Assembly: GCA_964598725.1 (NCBI GenBank) | Contig: CAZRCW010000001.1 | Coordinates: 744,001-808,000 of the forward strand | Length of the DNA stretch: 64,000 nt | Origin: JAGOTP01 sp964598725 | GTDB lineage: Bacteria; Patescibacteriota; Patescibacteriia; 2-12-FULL-60-25 | Direction: 5' to 3' | In this document: positions 8,884 to 16,599 of the stretch, piece by piece | Numbering within the stretch: the first letter of the stretch is position 1 | How the letters are laid out: each line of letters begins with the position of its first letter | The notes under the pieces: model-generated | The model's database searches: none | What the model was told of the DNA's origin: nothing | The model's input: the letters and a program-made list of their open reading frames with translations, nothing else | Position numbers and translations under genes: made by a program

Positions 8884-9195
8884 ATGAATACCAAGATACT
8901 TCAACTCGTTGCTAGCTATCTTAAAAACCGTGCGCAAGGCTCCCTCCTAAACGTGATCGCTCCGATCGGACCAATCCTCAAGCAGGTGACGTTCGGCTTA
9001 GCCGCTATTGTCATGAGCCTCGTCTGCTTCCTGTTCACCCTATTTTTCTTCGCGCTCAGCTTTTTCTTCTACCTGATTGAGCGTGGTGATTGGAGCGTTG
9101 CCGGACTCTGGACCGGTCTTGTCCTGGCGCTGATCGGCTTGGTGTTTGCCCTGATCGGCCGATCCGCCCTGACCGACATCCAGAAGAATACCTAG
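8884..9195 (+). CDS. YqjE-like/phage holin-family membrane protein
   Basis: 103 aa with an N-terminal amphipathic segment and two long hydrophobic helices (GLAAIVMSLVCFLFTLFFF and GLWTGLVLALIGLVFALIG). Architecture and position after DUF883 match the YqjE/holin superfamily III group of PF07332. Role unknown; probably envelope stress. Start context is ACTATG. Confidence 0.7.
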   Translation: MNTKILQLVASYLKNRAQGSLLNVIAPIGPILKQVTFGLAAIVMSLVCFLFTLFFFALSFFFYLIERGDWSVAGLWTGLVLALIGLVFALIGRSALTDIQKNT

Positions 9196-9224
9196 GTTCT
9201 TTTATTCCTGTCTTGCCTCCCTCT

Positions 9225-10058
9225 GTGTCCAGCCTGTCCTTACTGAAGGCCGCCTTCCTCGAATGGAAGCGTGATCACGCCTCCTACTTAGCGGCCGCGA
9301 TCTCCTACTACGCGATCTTCTCACTGGCGCCACTCCTCATTATCGTTTTAGCCATCACAGGCGCCGTCTATGGACAGGCATCGACGCAAAGCCAATTCAT
9401 CGTACTTCTTCAAGACTACGTTGGCCGAGATTCAGCCCTAACGATTCAACAGCTTCTCTCAAAAGCCGATTTAGGAACTCGGAGTGGAACCGCTTTTGCA
9501 GTTGGTCTCGTACTAACACTGGTAGGGTCTATCGGCGTCTTCGCGCGCCTACAAGAAGCGGTGACGATTATTTGGAAAGAAAAAACGAAAAAACGACCGC
9601 TGAAAGAAACGATTGCTCAGTACCTTCTCCGCTTCCTGCTGGTTCTCGTTTCAAGCGTTCTCCTTATCTCTTCTCTGATTATCAGCGCTGTGATTTCAAA
9701 AGGTGGGGCTCTGCTCGGTCAAGCCATTGGCTTGGAACTTCACTGGCTTCTGTCAGCCCTCAACCAGGTCGTATCACTCGCCATGATCATCGTCCTTTTT
9801 GCCATCTTATTCCGTTCATTACCTGAGGCGGAAGTCGCTTGGCGCAGCGTCTGGAAAGCAGCCATCTTCACTGGTGCTCTCTTCAACATCGGCAAGTACG
9901 CCATCGGCTTCTATCTCGGCCACAGCAGCACCGCTTCAGCCTATGGAGCGGCTGGCTCACTCATCGCGCTTCTTATCTGGATCTTTTATGCCGCCCAGCT
10001 CTTTCTCTACGGGGTCGAACTAGTAAAGGTTCAATCTACTCAAAAAATCCCCGTATGA
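9225..10058 (+). CDS. YihY/BrkB-family inner membrane protein
   Basis: About 277 aa with six hydrophobic segments. The family motif DHASYLAAAISYYAIFSLAPLL is near the N-terminus and AYGAAGSLIALLIWIFYAAQ near the C-terminus. YihY proteins were once called ribonuclease BN, but they are membrane proteins of unresolved transport function. No ATG fits; GTG at 9225 is chosen, with TTG at 9213 the alternative. The stop overlaps the next start (ATGA), so translation is coupled. Confidence 0.85.
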   Translation: MSSLSLLKAAFLEWKRDHASYLAAAISYYAIFSLAPLLIIVLAITGAVYGQASTQSQFIVLLQDYVGRDSALTIQQLLSKADLGTRSGTAFAVGLVLTLVGSIGVFARLQEAVTIIWKEKTKKRPLKETIAQYLLRFLLVLVSSVLLISSLIISAVISKGGALLGQAIGLELHWLLSALNQVVSLAMIIVLFAILFRSLPEAEVAWRSVWKAAIFTGALFNIGKYAIGFYLGHSSTASAYGAAGSLIALLIWIFYAAQLFLYGVELVKVQSTQKIPV

Positions 10059-10747
10059 AATACTTTTCTTTGCCCCTTGTTGGCATGATGGCGCTCGCCG
10101 GAGCCGTAGCTCTCTCACCCAAAGCATACGCACAAGCGATGGAAATGATGGTTCCCTACGTCAGTCAAGTTCCAGATGGTGCCTGGGTCGCCCCTTGGGA
10201 TGAAGCGTGTGAAGAAGCAAGTATAACGATGATCAACGGTTTTTACCAGAAGAGAAAGATGATTCCAGTCAAAACCAGCAAGCAAGACATGCAGAAAATC
10301 ATCGACTGGGAAAAAGCGACCTTCAACAACTACCAAGACACTACCGCCGAAGAAACCCAGCAAGTGGCGGATCAGTTCGGTGTTTTTACGACCGAGATCA
10401 AGCGCAATCCAACCCTAGAAGACATCAAGAAAGAGCTCGACGCACAACATCCCGTCATCGCCTTAGTCGACATGTACAAGTTGTATAATGAGCGACCGGC
10501 CGGTGACTCGTATCACGTATTCGTGATCGTAGGCTACGACGATGTAAAGAAAGAATTTATGGTCAACGATCCTGGACGTTCCGCGAAAGCCTATAGTTAC
10601 GATCGGATCTTGAACGCTCTGCACGACTATAACCCACAAAGTAAAGAGGCGGACGGTCAACCAACCGCGCTCTTCACCTCGCCTAAAGGCTCAACCGGCG
10701 GATTCTTCTCGAGCATCATCAACTTCTTCCGTCGCTTGTTTGCCTAA
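10055..10747 (+). CDS. Secreted C39-like cysteine peptidase (Peptidase_C39_2)
   Basis: 230 aa with a signal peptide (LVGMMALAGAVALSPKAYAQA). The papain-like fold shows a candidate active-site Cys in APWDEACEEAS, a His in DSYHVFVIVGYD and a following Asn/Asp in VNDPG. C39_2 proteins process peptides outside the cell or at the envelope. It starts 4 bp inside the YihY gene and ends 4 bp inside the convergent metal-permease gene, with no terminator between. Confidence 0.82.
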   Translation: MKYFSLPLVGMMALAGAVALSPKAYAQAMEMMVPYVSQVPDGAWVAPWDEACEEASITMINGFYQKRKMIPVKTSKQDMQKIIDWEKATFNNYQDTTAEETQQVADQFGVFTTEIKRNPTLEDIKKELDAQHPVIALVDMYKLYNERPAGDSYHVFVIVGYDDVKKEFMVNDPGRSAKAYSYDRILNALHDYNPQSKEADGQPTALFTSPKGSTGGFFSSIINFFRRLFA

Positions 10748-11559
10748 GCGATCTTCAACCGTTGCACGCGCGAGACACACAGGCTGAGCACAAAAAACAA
10801 GAGCGTGGTAAGCACAATCGAACCTCCGCTCGGGAGGTTGAGATAAAACGACGCAAATAACCCGATCAAGGTTGAGATAACCGAAATTAGCAAGGCGCCC
10901 ACAAACGTGCGGGCGAAGCTTTGTTTGAATTGCATAGCGGCCAAGACCGGAATTACCATCATAGCGCCGACCAAAAGCGTTCCAACGATCCGGAGACTGA
11001 GTGATACCGTCACAGCCGCCAAAACGACCTGCAGCGCGTTCAAAAACCGAACCGGGACTCCATTCGACTTCGCCAAGTCCTCATCATAGGAGACCAGAAA
11101 AAATGTTTTGAAGCCGCCAATCATGATGAATAAGACCAGCGCCCCAAACAGACCGATCAACCAGAGGTCGGCCGTCGTGACCGTCGTGATGCTACCAAAC
11201 AAAATACTGATCAGACCGGCACTCTGCCCGCGTGCAAAACCGAACAAAACAATCGCTAACGCTAAGCTCCCAGATAAAACTAACGCCAACAACGACTCAC
11301 CGAACAGCTTGCGACGCGCGCGCAGCTCCTCAATTCCGAACGCAGCAACGGATGAAGTGATAAGCGCACCAATCAACGGATTGATTCCCAGAAGCGCGCT
11401 GGCTGCCACTCCCACCAAGGAGACGTGGGATAACGTATCCGCCAACAACGAGTAACGCTTCACGACCAGAAAGACGCCAATCGTTGGCGCTAAAACAGCG
11501 ATCATCAATCCCGCCGCAAAGGCGCGGAGCATGAAATCGAACTGGAAGATCTCGAGCAT
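10744..11559 (-). CDS. znuB: Zinc/manganese ABC transporter permease (ZnuB family)
   Basis: 271 aa with about eight membrane helices of the ABC-3 family. The cytoplasmic coupling region around YSLLADTLSHVSLVGVA is characteristic. It forms the channel for divalent metal import with the adjacent ATPase and binding protein. It is third in the operon and ends overlapping the convergent C39-like gene by 4 bp. Whether zinc or manganese is carried cannot be settled from sequence. Confidence 0.9.
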   Translation of the reverse strand: MLEIFQFDFMLRAFAAGLMIAVLAPTIGVFLVVKRYSLLADTLSHVSLVGVAASALLGINPLIGALITSSVAAFGIEELRARRKLFGESLLALVLSGSLALAIVLFGFARGQSAGLISILFGSITTVTTADLWLIGLFGALVLFIMIGGFKTFFLVSYDEDLAKSNGVPVRFLNALQVVLAAVTVSLSLRIVGTLLVGAMMVIPVLAAMQFKQSFARTFVGALLISVISTLIGLFASFYLNLPSGGSIVLTTLLFFVLSLCVSRVQRLKIA

Positions 11560-11562
11560 AGC

Positions 11563-12315
11563 TTAGGCGTGACGATGGATATGGGTGATCTTCTTGCCGT
11601 AGACCGTGTCGATGACGTGTGGCTCATGCAGCATCGAAGGCGCCCCTGAACACAACAACCCACGATTCAAACACAAGATCGACTTTACCTCCTCAGCGAT
11701 TGCATCGATATCGTGCGACACGAACAGGATCGTTAAGCCTTCTTCGACATTTAATTGCTTTAAAAAAGTATAGAACTCCTTCTGTGTTTTGACATCGACT
11801 CCCACAAACGGCTCATCGAGAATCAATAACTTCGGCTCACTTGCGAGCGCACGTGCCACGTAGACACGCTGACGTTGCCCGCCCGATAAATCGCTCATCA
11901 AACGATTCTGTAGATTTTCAATCCCTGCCACTTTCAGAGCCCGTTTGATCGCCTGGCGATCGGACATCTGTAATCGGCCGAACAAACCTTTCTTGACCGT
12001 TCGGCCGCTTTCGACGATTTCTCTCACTGTTGCCGGGAATGAAGCCTGATCCTGCGAGACACGTTGCGGTACGTAGCCAATGAGCGAGCGGCTTTGCGCT
12101 GCGCTGAGCGGTGTCCCATCGATCAAAACGTTTCCAGACGTCGGCTCGAGCAAACCAACCAGAATCTTCAGCAGGGTCGTCTTCCCTCCTCCGTTTGGGC
12201 CAACAACGCCAACATAGTCCCCTGCTTCCACGGTAAACGAAACATGCTCGAGAACCAGGTTCTGATCGTAAGCGAAGCTCAGATCATGCGCTTCGATGAG
12301 TGGTTGGTGGTTCAT
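11563..12315 (-). CDS. znuC: Zinc/manganese ABC transporter ATPase (ZnuC family)
   Basis: 250 aa with Walker A GPNGGGKTTLL, signature LSGGQRQRVYVARAL and Walker B LLILDEPFVGVD. The GGGK form of Walker A is typical of metal/ABC-3 importers. It starts 4 bp inside the binding-protein gene and ends 3 bp before the permease gene, so all three are translationally coupled. The C-terminus is His-containing (KKITHIHRHA). Confidence 0.92.
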   Translation of the reverse strand: MNHQPLIEAHDLSFAYDQNLVLEHVSFTVEAGDYVGVVGPNGGGKTTLLKILVGLLEPTSGNVLIDGTPLSAAQSRSLIGYVPQRVSQDQASFPATVREIVESGRTVKKGLFGRLQMSDRQAIKRALKVAGIENLQNRLMSDLSGGQRQRVYVARALASEPKLLILDEPFVGVDVKTQKEFYTFLKQLNVEEGLTILFVSHDIDAIAEEVKSILCLNRGLLCSGAPSMLHEPHVIDTVYGKKITHIHRHA

Positions 12316-13238
12316 TGGCAGTTCAAGGCTGTTCGTAAGTGGAGCAAATTTTCTTGCATCAGCTGAAGATAGTCTTTACCGGCATCGAGCTCGGTTTGTG
12401 ACAAGCCTTCAATCGGATTCAAGACCGCCGTCTGAATACCAATCTCATTCGCAATCGTCTGGGCGAGCTTTGGACTAACGAGCGTCTCAAAGAAAATCGT
12501 CGTCACTCCTGTGTCTTTCGCAAGCTTTGTAACTTCCGCAATCTTTTGCGGCGACGGATCCTCTTCCGGGGACAGGCCGAGGATGTATTCGTTTTGAAGG
12601 CTGTAGCGATTTGCTAAATAACGAAAGGCGTTATGGGTAGTCACGATGTCGCGTCGCTGGCAACTCATAAGCCCCGTACGATAAGCTTGGTCGAGTTGAT
12701 CAAGCTTCAGAAGGTAGGCTTCCAACCCTTGATGAAGCGGGGCGTCTTCGCGAGTTGTTAACGACAGCGGACGCCAGAGGAGTTCAGCCGCCTGCTTTAC
12801 ACGAATCGGATCAAGCCAAAAATGCGGATCCTGTACTTGCCCGTCCGGTAGCATCTCAACGTCGTCGCTGATTCGCACCACACGCACTCCATCCGAACGG
12901 AGCTCATCGATCGTTTTCTCTGCCCAGGTATCGATTCCTCCTCCATTTACAATCACGACGTCTGCTTTGTTCAGTTTCACCAAATCTTGAGGCGTTGGCT
13001 CATATTCATGCGGTTCAACGCCCGGCGGCGTGAGCGTTGTTACCTCCACTAGATCTCCACCAATGTTCTTCGCAACATTTGCCCAAGGATAGATCGTCGA
13101 GACAACGTTGATTTTGTTTGAGGACTCTTCACCTGATCGTCCATGAAGCATCAAAGACAACGCCAAACCCACTGCGATTAGGCTCACGAAGACGGCGATA
13201 AGAGCGTATTGCGCGCTCTGTCGTTGAATGACATTCAT
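12312..13238 (-). CDS. znuA: Metal ABC transporter substrate-binding protein (ZnuA family)
   Basis: About 308 aa, with one N-terminal hydrophobic segment (signal or anchor) and no lipobox Cys. Metal ligand positions are visible in GVEPHEYEPTPQDL, DPHFWLDPIRV and the TTHNAFRYLA His, with the C-terminal acidic ligand region after ETLVSPKLA. The His-rich loop of some ZnuA proteins is absent. Start 13238 is preferred because AAGGGGAG precedes it by about 5 nt, one of the few good Shine-Dalgarno elements on a host gene here. Confidence 0.9.
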   Translation of the reverse strand: MNVIQRQSAQYALIAVFVSLIAVGLALSLMLHGRSGEESSNKINVVSTIYPWANVAKNIGGDLVEVTTLTPPGVEPHEYEPTPQDLVKLNKADVVIVNGGGIDTWAEKTIDELRSDGVRVVRISDDVEMLPDGQVQDPHFWLDPIRVKQAAELLWRPLSLTTREDAPLHQGLEAYLLKLDQLDQAYRTGLMSCQRRDIVTTHNAFRYLANRYSLQNEYILGLSPEEDPSPQKIAEVTKLAKDTGVTTIFFETLVSPKLAQTIANEIGIQTAVLNPIEGLSQTELDAGKDYLQLMQENLLHLRTALNCQ

Positions 13239-13251
13239 ACAGCTCCCCTTC

Positions 13252-13281
13252 AGCTTATTGCAAGTCATTCGCATTGTCAAT
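13252..13281 (-). promoter_or_regulatory. Promoter of the metal importer with overlapping imperfect palindrome
   Basis: On the minus strand TTGACA (13275-13280), a 17-bp spacer and TAAGCT (13252-13257). An imperfect dyad bounded by ATTG at one end and CAAT at the other spans 13257-13281 and covers the whole promoter spacer. This is where a Zur/MntR/Fur-type repressor would act; no regulator gene is visible nearby. Confidence 0.45.
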
Positions 13282-13305
13282 TTGGCATTTGTTTGAGATG
13301 AAAGC

Positions 13306-13334
13306 TTGACATTTTCAGAGCTTTCTGCTAACCT
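13306..13334 (+). promoter_or_regulatory. Promoter of the cold-shock gene with long 5' leader
   Basis: TTGACA at 13306-13311, 17 bp, TAACCT at 13329-13334. The predicted leader is about 110 nt before the start at 13454. A long untranslated leader is typical of cspA-type genes and may act as an RNA thermosensor. Confidence 0.65.
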
Positions 13335-13453
13335 TAGAAGTTGAATATATCTATCTTCTTTTTAGAAGAGCAGCAAAGTCGCTAAAGTCGCTTTCGCCGC
13401 CGTAGCATCACGCAGTAGTATATTTAAACGCTTTATTATTGTTTTTCTATCCT

Positions 13454-13672
13454 ATGAATGGTGTTATTAAGAAGCTCACAGATCGTGGTTTCGGCTTTAT
13501 CGGCGCTGAAGGTCAGGCAAAAGACCTCTTCTTCCACAGCAAGTCCTGTGTCGGAATGATGTTCGATGATCTTCGCGAAGGCGACGCAGTCACATTCGAC
13601 ATCGAGAACTCCCCAAAGGGACCAAGCGCTGTCAACGTGCAGCGTGCTCCAGCTCAGGCTGGCCAAATGTAA
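13454..13672 (+). CDS. Cold-shock domain protein
   Basis: 72 aa, a single cold-shock domain. RNP1 is GFGFIG (classically KGFGFI) and RNP2 is DLFFHS, with a following acidic/Gly stretch. It binds single-stranded RNA or DNA and melts structure at low temperature. The start at 13454 (CCTATG) gives the normal N-terminus MNGVIKKL. Single gene with its own promoter and terminator. Confidence 0.93.
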   Translation: MNGVIKKLTDRGFGFIGAEGQAKDLFFHSKSCVGMMFDDLREGDAVTFDIENSPKGPSAVNVQRAPAQAGQM

Positions 13673-13689
13673 GCTTTAAAAGCTCACTT

Positions 13690-13719
13690 CAAAACGACTC
13701 CCTTCGGGGAGTCGTTTTG
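13690..13719. terminator. Intrinsic terminator after the cold-shock gene
   Basis: Stem CAAAACGACTCCC / GGGGAGTCGTTTTG with a TTC-type tetraloop, then T-rich sequence. The core GACTCCC..GGGAGTC is reused in the terminator at 20039-20064. Confidence 0.92.
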
Positions 13720-13723
13720 TATT

Positions 13724-13752
13724 TTGACGCTCGGGAGCGGTCGTTCTATGGT
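13724..13752 (+). promoter_or_regulatory. Promoter for rarA implying a leaderless mRNA
   Basis: TTGACG at 13724-13729, a 17-bp spacer and TATGGT at 13747-13752. The start ATG is only 7 nt after the -10 box, at the expected transcription start. The other in-frame ATG (13748) lies inside the -10 box and cannot be used from this promoter. Confidence 0.75.
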
Positions 13753-13759
13753 AAATGAT

Positions 13760-15040
13760 ATGGCTACGCTCTTCGACGCCGACAACGCCGAACGCCGAAA
13801 GAAGGCGGCTCCCCTTGCGGATCGGATGCGTCCGCAGACATTTGATGAGGTTGTTGGGCAAACGGAACTTGTGAAACCAGGGGCTGCGCTTCGTAACCTG
13901 ATTGAGTCCGGCCACGTCCCATCGATGATCCTATGGGGACCACCGGGCTCAGGTAAGACGACCCTCGCCAAACTCCTCGCCAATCTAGGTGGCTATACAT
14001 TCATCGAGCTGTCCGCCGTCACTTCCGGATTAGCCGATGTCCGCCAGGTCTTAAAAGAAGCGGAGAATCGCTTGAGTTTTCACGGCACGCAGACCGTTCT
14101 GTTCATCGATGAAATCCATCGTTTTAATAAATCACAGCAAGATGCCTTTTTGCCGGCAGTCGAGAATGGAACCGTTACCTTGATCGGAGCAACAACCGAG
14201 AATCCAAGTTTCGAAGTGAACGCCGCTCTTTTATCGCGGTGTAAAGTCTTTGTACTAAAGAAGCTGGAACCAGAAGATATTCGTGGGTTAATCCTACGTG
14301 CACTCAACGATAAGGAGCGTGGCTTTGGAGAGAAAGACATTACACTCCCAGAAGATGTACTGGAGGGCGTTCTAGTCGTGGCAGACGGCGATGCCCGTAC
14401 CGCTTTGAATACACTCGAGTATCTCGTTCAGGCCTCCCCTGCTAAACAAGATCCGAAAACCAAGCGTTGGAGCTACACCCCGACATTGGAAGGGCTTCAA
14501 TCGCTCCTTCAACGGACGCACGTGCTCTACGATAAGAGCGGCGAAGAACATTATAATATCATTTCGGCGTTGCACAAGTCGTTGCGTGGTTCGGACGTGA
14601 ACGCTGCCCTCTACTGGCTTGGGCGAATGCTCGAGAGCGGTGATGACCCATTGTACGTCGCTCGACGTTTGGTTCGCTTCGCTTCAGAAGATATTGGGTT
14701 AGCCGATCCGAACGCACTTACGCAGGCAGTTGCGGGTTATCAAGCGGCGCACTTCTTGGGCATGCCGGAATGCAGCGTTCACTTGGCGCAAGTCGTAGCC
14801 TACATGGCGCAGGCACCAAAATCGAATGCGTTGTATACGGCCTATAGTGCCGTTCAAGAAGATATTCGGACGCTCCCGAATGAGCCCGTCCCGCTGCACA
14901 TTCGGAACGCTCCGACCAAGCTCATGAAAGAACTGGATTACGGCAAAGGCTATAAATACAATCCGGACTTCAAAGAGCCGGTTGATCAGACGTATCTTCC
15001 AGAGAAATTGAAAGGGCGAACCTACTTCCAAAAGCCGTAG
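13760..15040 (+). CDS. rarA: Replication-associated recombination protein RarA/MgsA
   Basis: About 426 aa, an AAA+ ATPase with Walker A GPPGSGKTTLA, Walker B FIDEIHRFNKSQQD and sensor 1 GATTENPSFE, then the MgsA C-terminal domain. The N-terminus LADRMRPQTFDEVVGQ is diagnostic. RarA acts at stalled replication forks with SSB and RecA. It is transcribed alone from the leaderless promoter just upstream. Confidence 0.95.
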   Translation: MATLFDADNAERRKKAAPLADRMRPQTFDEVVGQTELVKPGAALRNLIESGHVPSMILWGPPGSGKTTLAKLLANLGGYTFIELSAVTSGLADVRQVLKEAENRLSFHGTQTVLFIDEIHRFNKSQQDAFLPAVENGTVTLIGATTENPSFEVNAALLSRCKVFVLKKLEPEDIRGLILRALNDKERGFGEKDITLPEDVLEGVLVVADGDARTALNTLEYLVQASPAKQDPKTKRWSYTPTLEGLQSLLQRTHVLYDKSGEEHYNIISALHKSLRGSDVNAALYWLGRMLESGDDPLYVARRLVRFASEDIGLADPNALTQAVAGYQAAHFLGMPECSVHLAQVVAYMAQAPKSNALYTAYSAVQEDIRTLPNEPVPLHIRNAPTKLMKELDYGKGYKYNPDFKEPVDQTYLPEKLKGRTYFQKP

Positions 15041-15068
15041 TTTTAGGTATTTACGTCCTTCTGGTAGA

Positions 15069-15097
15069 TTGACGTAAGGCAGATATTGTGTTATTAT
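15069..15097 (+). promoter_or_regulatory. Promoter of GC-rich cassette 1
   Basis: TTGACG at 15069-15074, 17-bp spacer, TATTAT at 15092-15097: a near-consensus sigma70 promoter about 125 nt upstream of the lipoprotein start. Confidence 0.8.
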
Positions 15098-15120
15098 AGA
15101 GGGTTACTGGAGCGTAAGAT

Positions 15121-15195
15121 CTTACAAGCTTTGTTTGAAGCGTACAGCGGTTTCAAGCAAAACTTGTAGGCTCTACATTGGCTGCACCGTGCAGC
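15121..15195 (+). promoter_or_regulatory. Structured 5' leader of cassette 1
   Basis: A long imperfect hairpin spans 15124-15167 (ACAAG..CTTGT outer arms, TTTGTTTGAA pairing with TTTCAAGCAAA). A short one at 15181-15195 follows (GCTGC..GCAGC). Both lie between the promoter and the Shine-Dalgarno element AGGAG, so they could control translation or RNA stability. No known riboswitch is recognised. Confidence 0.5.
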
Positions 15196-15226
15196 TGATC
15201 AGCTCTACCACCCCAGGAGACACAGA

Positions 15227-15667
15227 ATGCGCTCACTCGTTCTTTCGCTCTGTCTCGTAGTCATCGTCGGCTGCTCGAACAACATTGTCGAGTACGCTGG
15301 CCCCCAGAACCCATTCGCTGTTGTCCTGCGTTATGAGGGCAGCTGGGACCGGGCGCTCAGCGTCGCAGATCCTGCGGGGCGGCTCGACGCGGACGTCGGC
15401 TGCTTCCTCGAGCTCGACCACTCCGGTTCGGTCGCGACCTGCGCAACCAGCTGGTACGAGCCTGGTGACCCGGGCACCCTCATCTTCGATCTCCTGAGCC
15501 GCGACGGACAGCGGACGAGCCACTGCGAGACCGAGCTACGAACCGGCCGGAGTAACATCCTCTCGGTCACGCTCCCGGATGGCCGCGAACTTCGTGTCTC
15601 GCCGCCGACGCCGGGAGCCCTCGCTGGGCGGTGCGGCTACACCGTTACCACCAACAACGTCTACTGA
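15227..15667 (+). CDS. Orphan lipoprotein of GC-rich cassette 1
   Basis: 146 aa, not recognised. The N-terminus is a signal with lipobox (VIVGCS, Cys 16), so it should be a surface lipoprotein. Four further Cys (in DVGCFLEL, VATCATSW, TSHCETEL and AGRCGYTV) could make two disulfides in a small beta-rich domain. AGGAG lies 7 nt before the ATG, unlike host genes, and -1 is A. GC and codon use (gcc, ctc, cgg) are far above the flanking genes. Confidence 0.75.
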   Translation: MRSLVLSLCLVVIVGCSNNIVEYAGPQNPFAVVLRYEGSWDRALSVADPAGRLDADVGCFLELDHSGSVATCATSWYEPGDPGTLIFDLLSRDGQRTSHCETELRTGRSNILSVTLPDGRELRVSPPTPGALAGRCGYTVTTNNVY

Positions 15668-15673
15668 CGCTTC

Positions 15674-15722
15674 AACACCCGCCAACGATGACCCCGTACT
15701 CGGAGCCAGCGTCGCGGGTGTT
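15674..15722 (+). terminator. GC-rich hairpin after cassette 1
   Basis: Arms AACACCCGC and GCGGGTGTT enclose a loop of about 31 nt. No T-tract follows. The inner AACGATGA can instead pair with TCATCGTT at 15722-15729, so two exclusive folds exist. Confidence 0.55.
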
Positions 15723-15769
15723 CATCGTTTACATAAGCGTCTACTAAGAGAAAAAATCACCCTGATTGA

Positions 15770-15798
15770 TTGACAAATCAGAGGTTTTATGCTATCTT
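15770..15798 (+). promoter_or_regulatory. Promoter of GC-rich cassette 2
   Basis: TTGACA at 15770-15775, 17-bp spacer, TATCTT at 15793-15798. The following leader can fold TTCTTTC against GAAAGAA and contains the palindrome CGCTTAAGCG just before the start. Confidence 0.8.
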
Positions 15799-15865
15799 CA
15801 AGAGTTCCTTGAGGACTTCTTTCAGTTGCGAAAGAACTCGCTTAAGCGAACAGACACGAGGGTTC

Positions 15866-16465
15866 ATGACAACGAAGAAGAAGGCCGCCGGAAGCGGCAG
15901 CCTGTCCCAGGCAGAAACGGTCGTCTTGGCGCAGCTGCGCAAGATGGCCAAGGGTGACGACCAGCGGGTCACGCAGTTCGTCGGCACCTGTCAACGCGCC
16001 TTGGCCGCCGAAGGGATCACCAAGACCCCTGACGAGACCAAGCAGGTCCTGATCGCGTTGGAGGAAAAGGGCCTCCTACGCATCGCGCGAGCGAAGACCG
16101 ACGAACGGGTTCGCTCGTGGACGGAGGGATTCCTTACCCCGGTGCAGGGGGTACCGACGCCGGACGCCCCGGCAGTCGCCTCTGTCCCGCCGAGGAAACC
16201 CCTGAAGGTGCCCGTCAAGGTCATCAAGTCGACGCAACCGCCTGCCGCCAAGCCCGAACCGATCGAGCTCACGAGCGAGGTCGTGCGAGCCTACCGTGAT
16301 CACCCACGCATGCTGGCCTTCCTGGTCGAGAACGAACGACTCATCCAGGACGCGACAAAGAAGCGCAATGAGGCGATCGCGGCCGATCATCGCGTCGGGC
16401 AGCATCACAAGTCCTTCCCGCAGGTGCTCGAACTGATCCACTTCGACCTCATGCACAAGAAGTAG
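15866..16465 (+). CDS. Orphan protein of GC-rich cassette 2
   Basis: 199 aa, not recognised. A Lys-rich start (MTTKKKAAGSG) is followed by a helical region at about 14-75 that could be a winged-helix-like fold (VLIALEEKGLLRIARA), a Pro-rich linker around 88-130 and a helical C-terminus. No signal or membrane segment. The ATG at 15866 follows GAGGG, and reading upstream would cross the promoter. Much GC-richer than its neighbours. Confidence 0.7.
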   Translation: MTTKKKAAGSGSLSQAETVVLAQLRKMAKGDDQRVTQFVGTCQRALAAEGITKTPDETKQVLIALEEKGLLRIARAKTDERVRSWTEGFLTPVQGVPTPDAPAVASVPPRKPLKVPVKVIKSTQPPAAKPEPIELTSEVVRAYRDHPRMLAFLVENERLIQDATKKRNEAIAADHRVGQHHKSFPQVLELIHFDLMHKK

Positions 16466-16516
16466 GTCAACTGTCCCTTCCCTACCCCCTCCCGCTGCTC
16501 CGCGGGAGAAGACACA

Positions 16517-16586
16517 TCGCCCTCAGGGTGGTGATCGACGCCGGTTCTCCGGCGACGACACCACACCCGAGGGCGAAATTGTTTTT
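16517..16586 (+). terminator. Long GC-rich terminator hairpin after cassette 2
   Basis: A long stem with bulges: TCGCCC and GGGTGGTG on the 5' side, an inner CGCCGG..CCGGCG, then CACCACACCC and GGGCGA on the 3' side, followed by TTTTT at 16582-16586. A separate small hairpin CTCCCGC..GCGGGAG lies at 16489-16508. Confidence 0.75.
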
Positions 16587-16599
16587 ACAAAGCTTTTCT

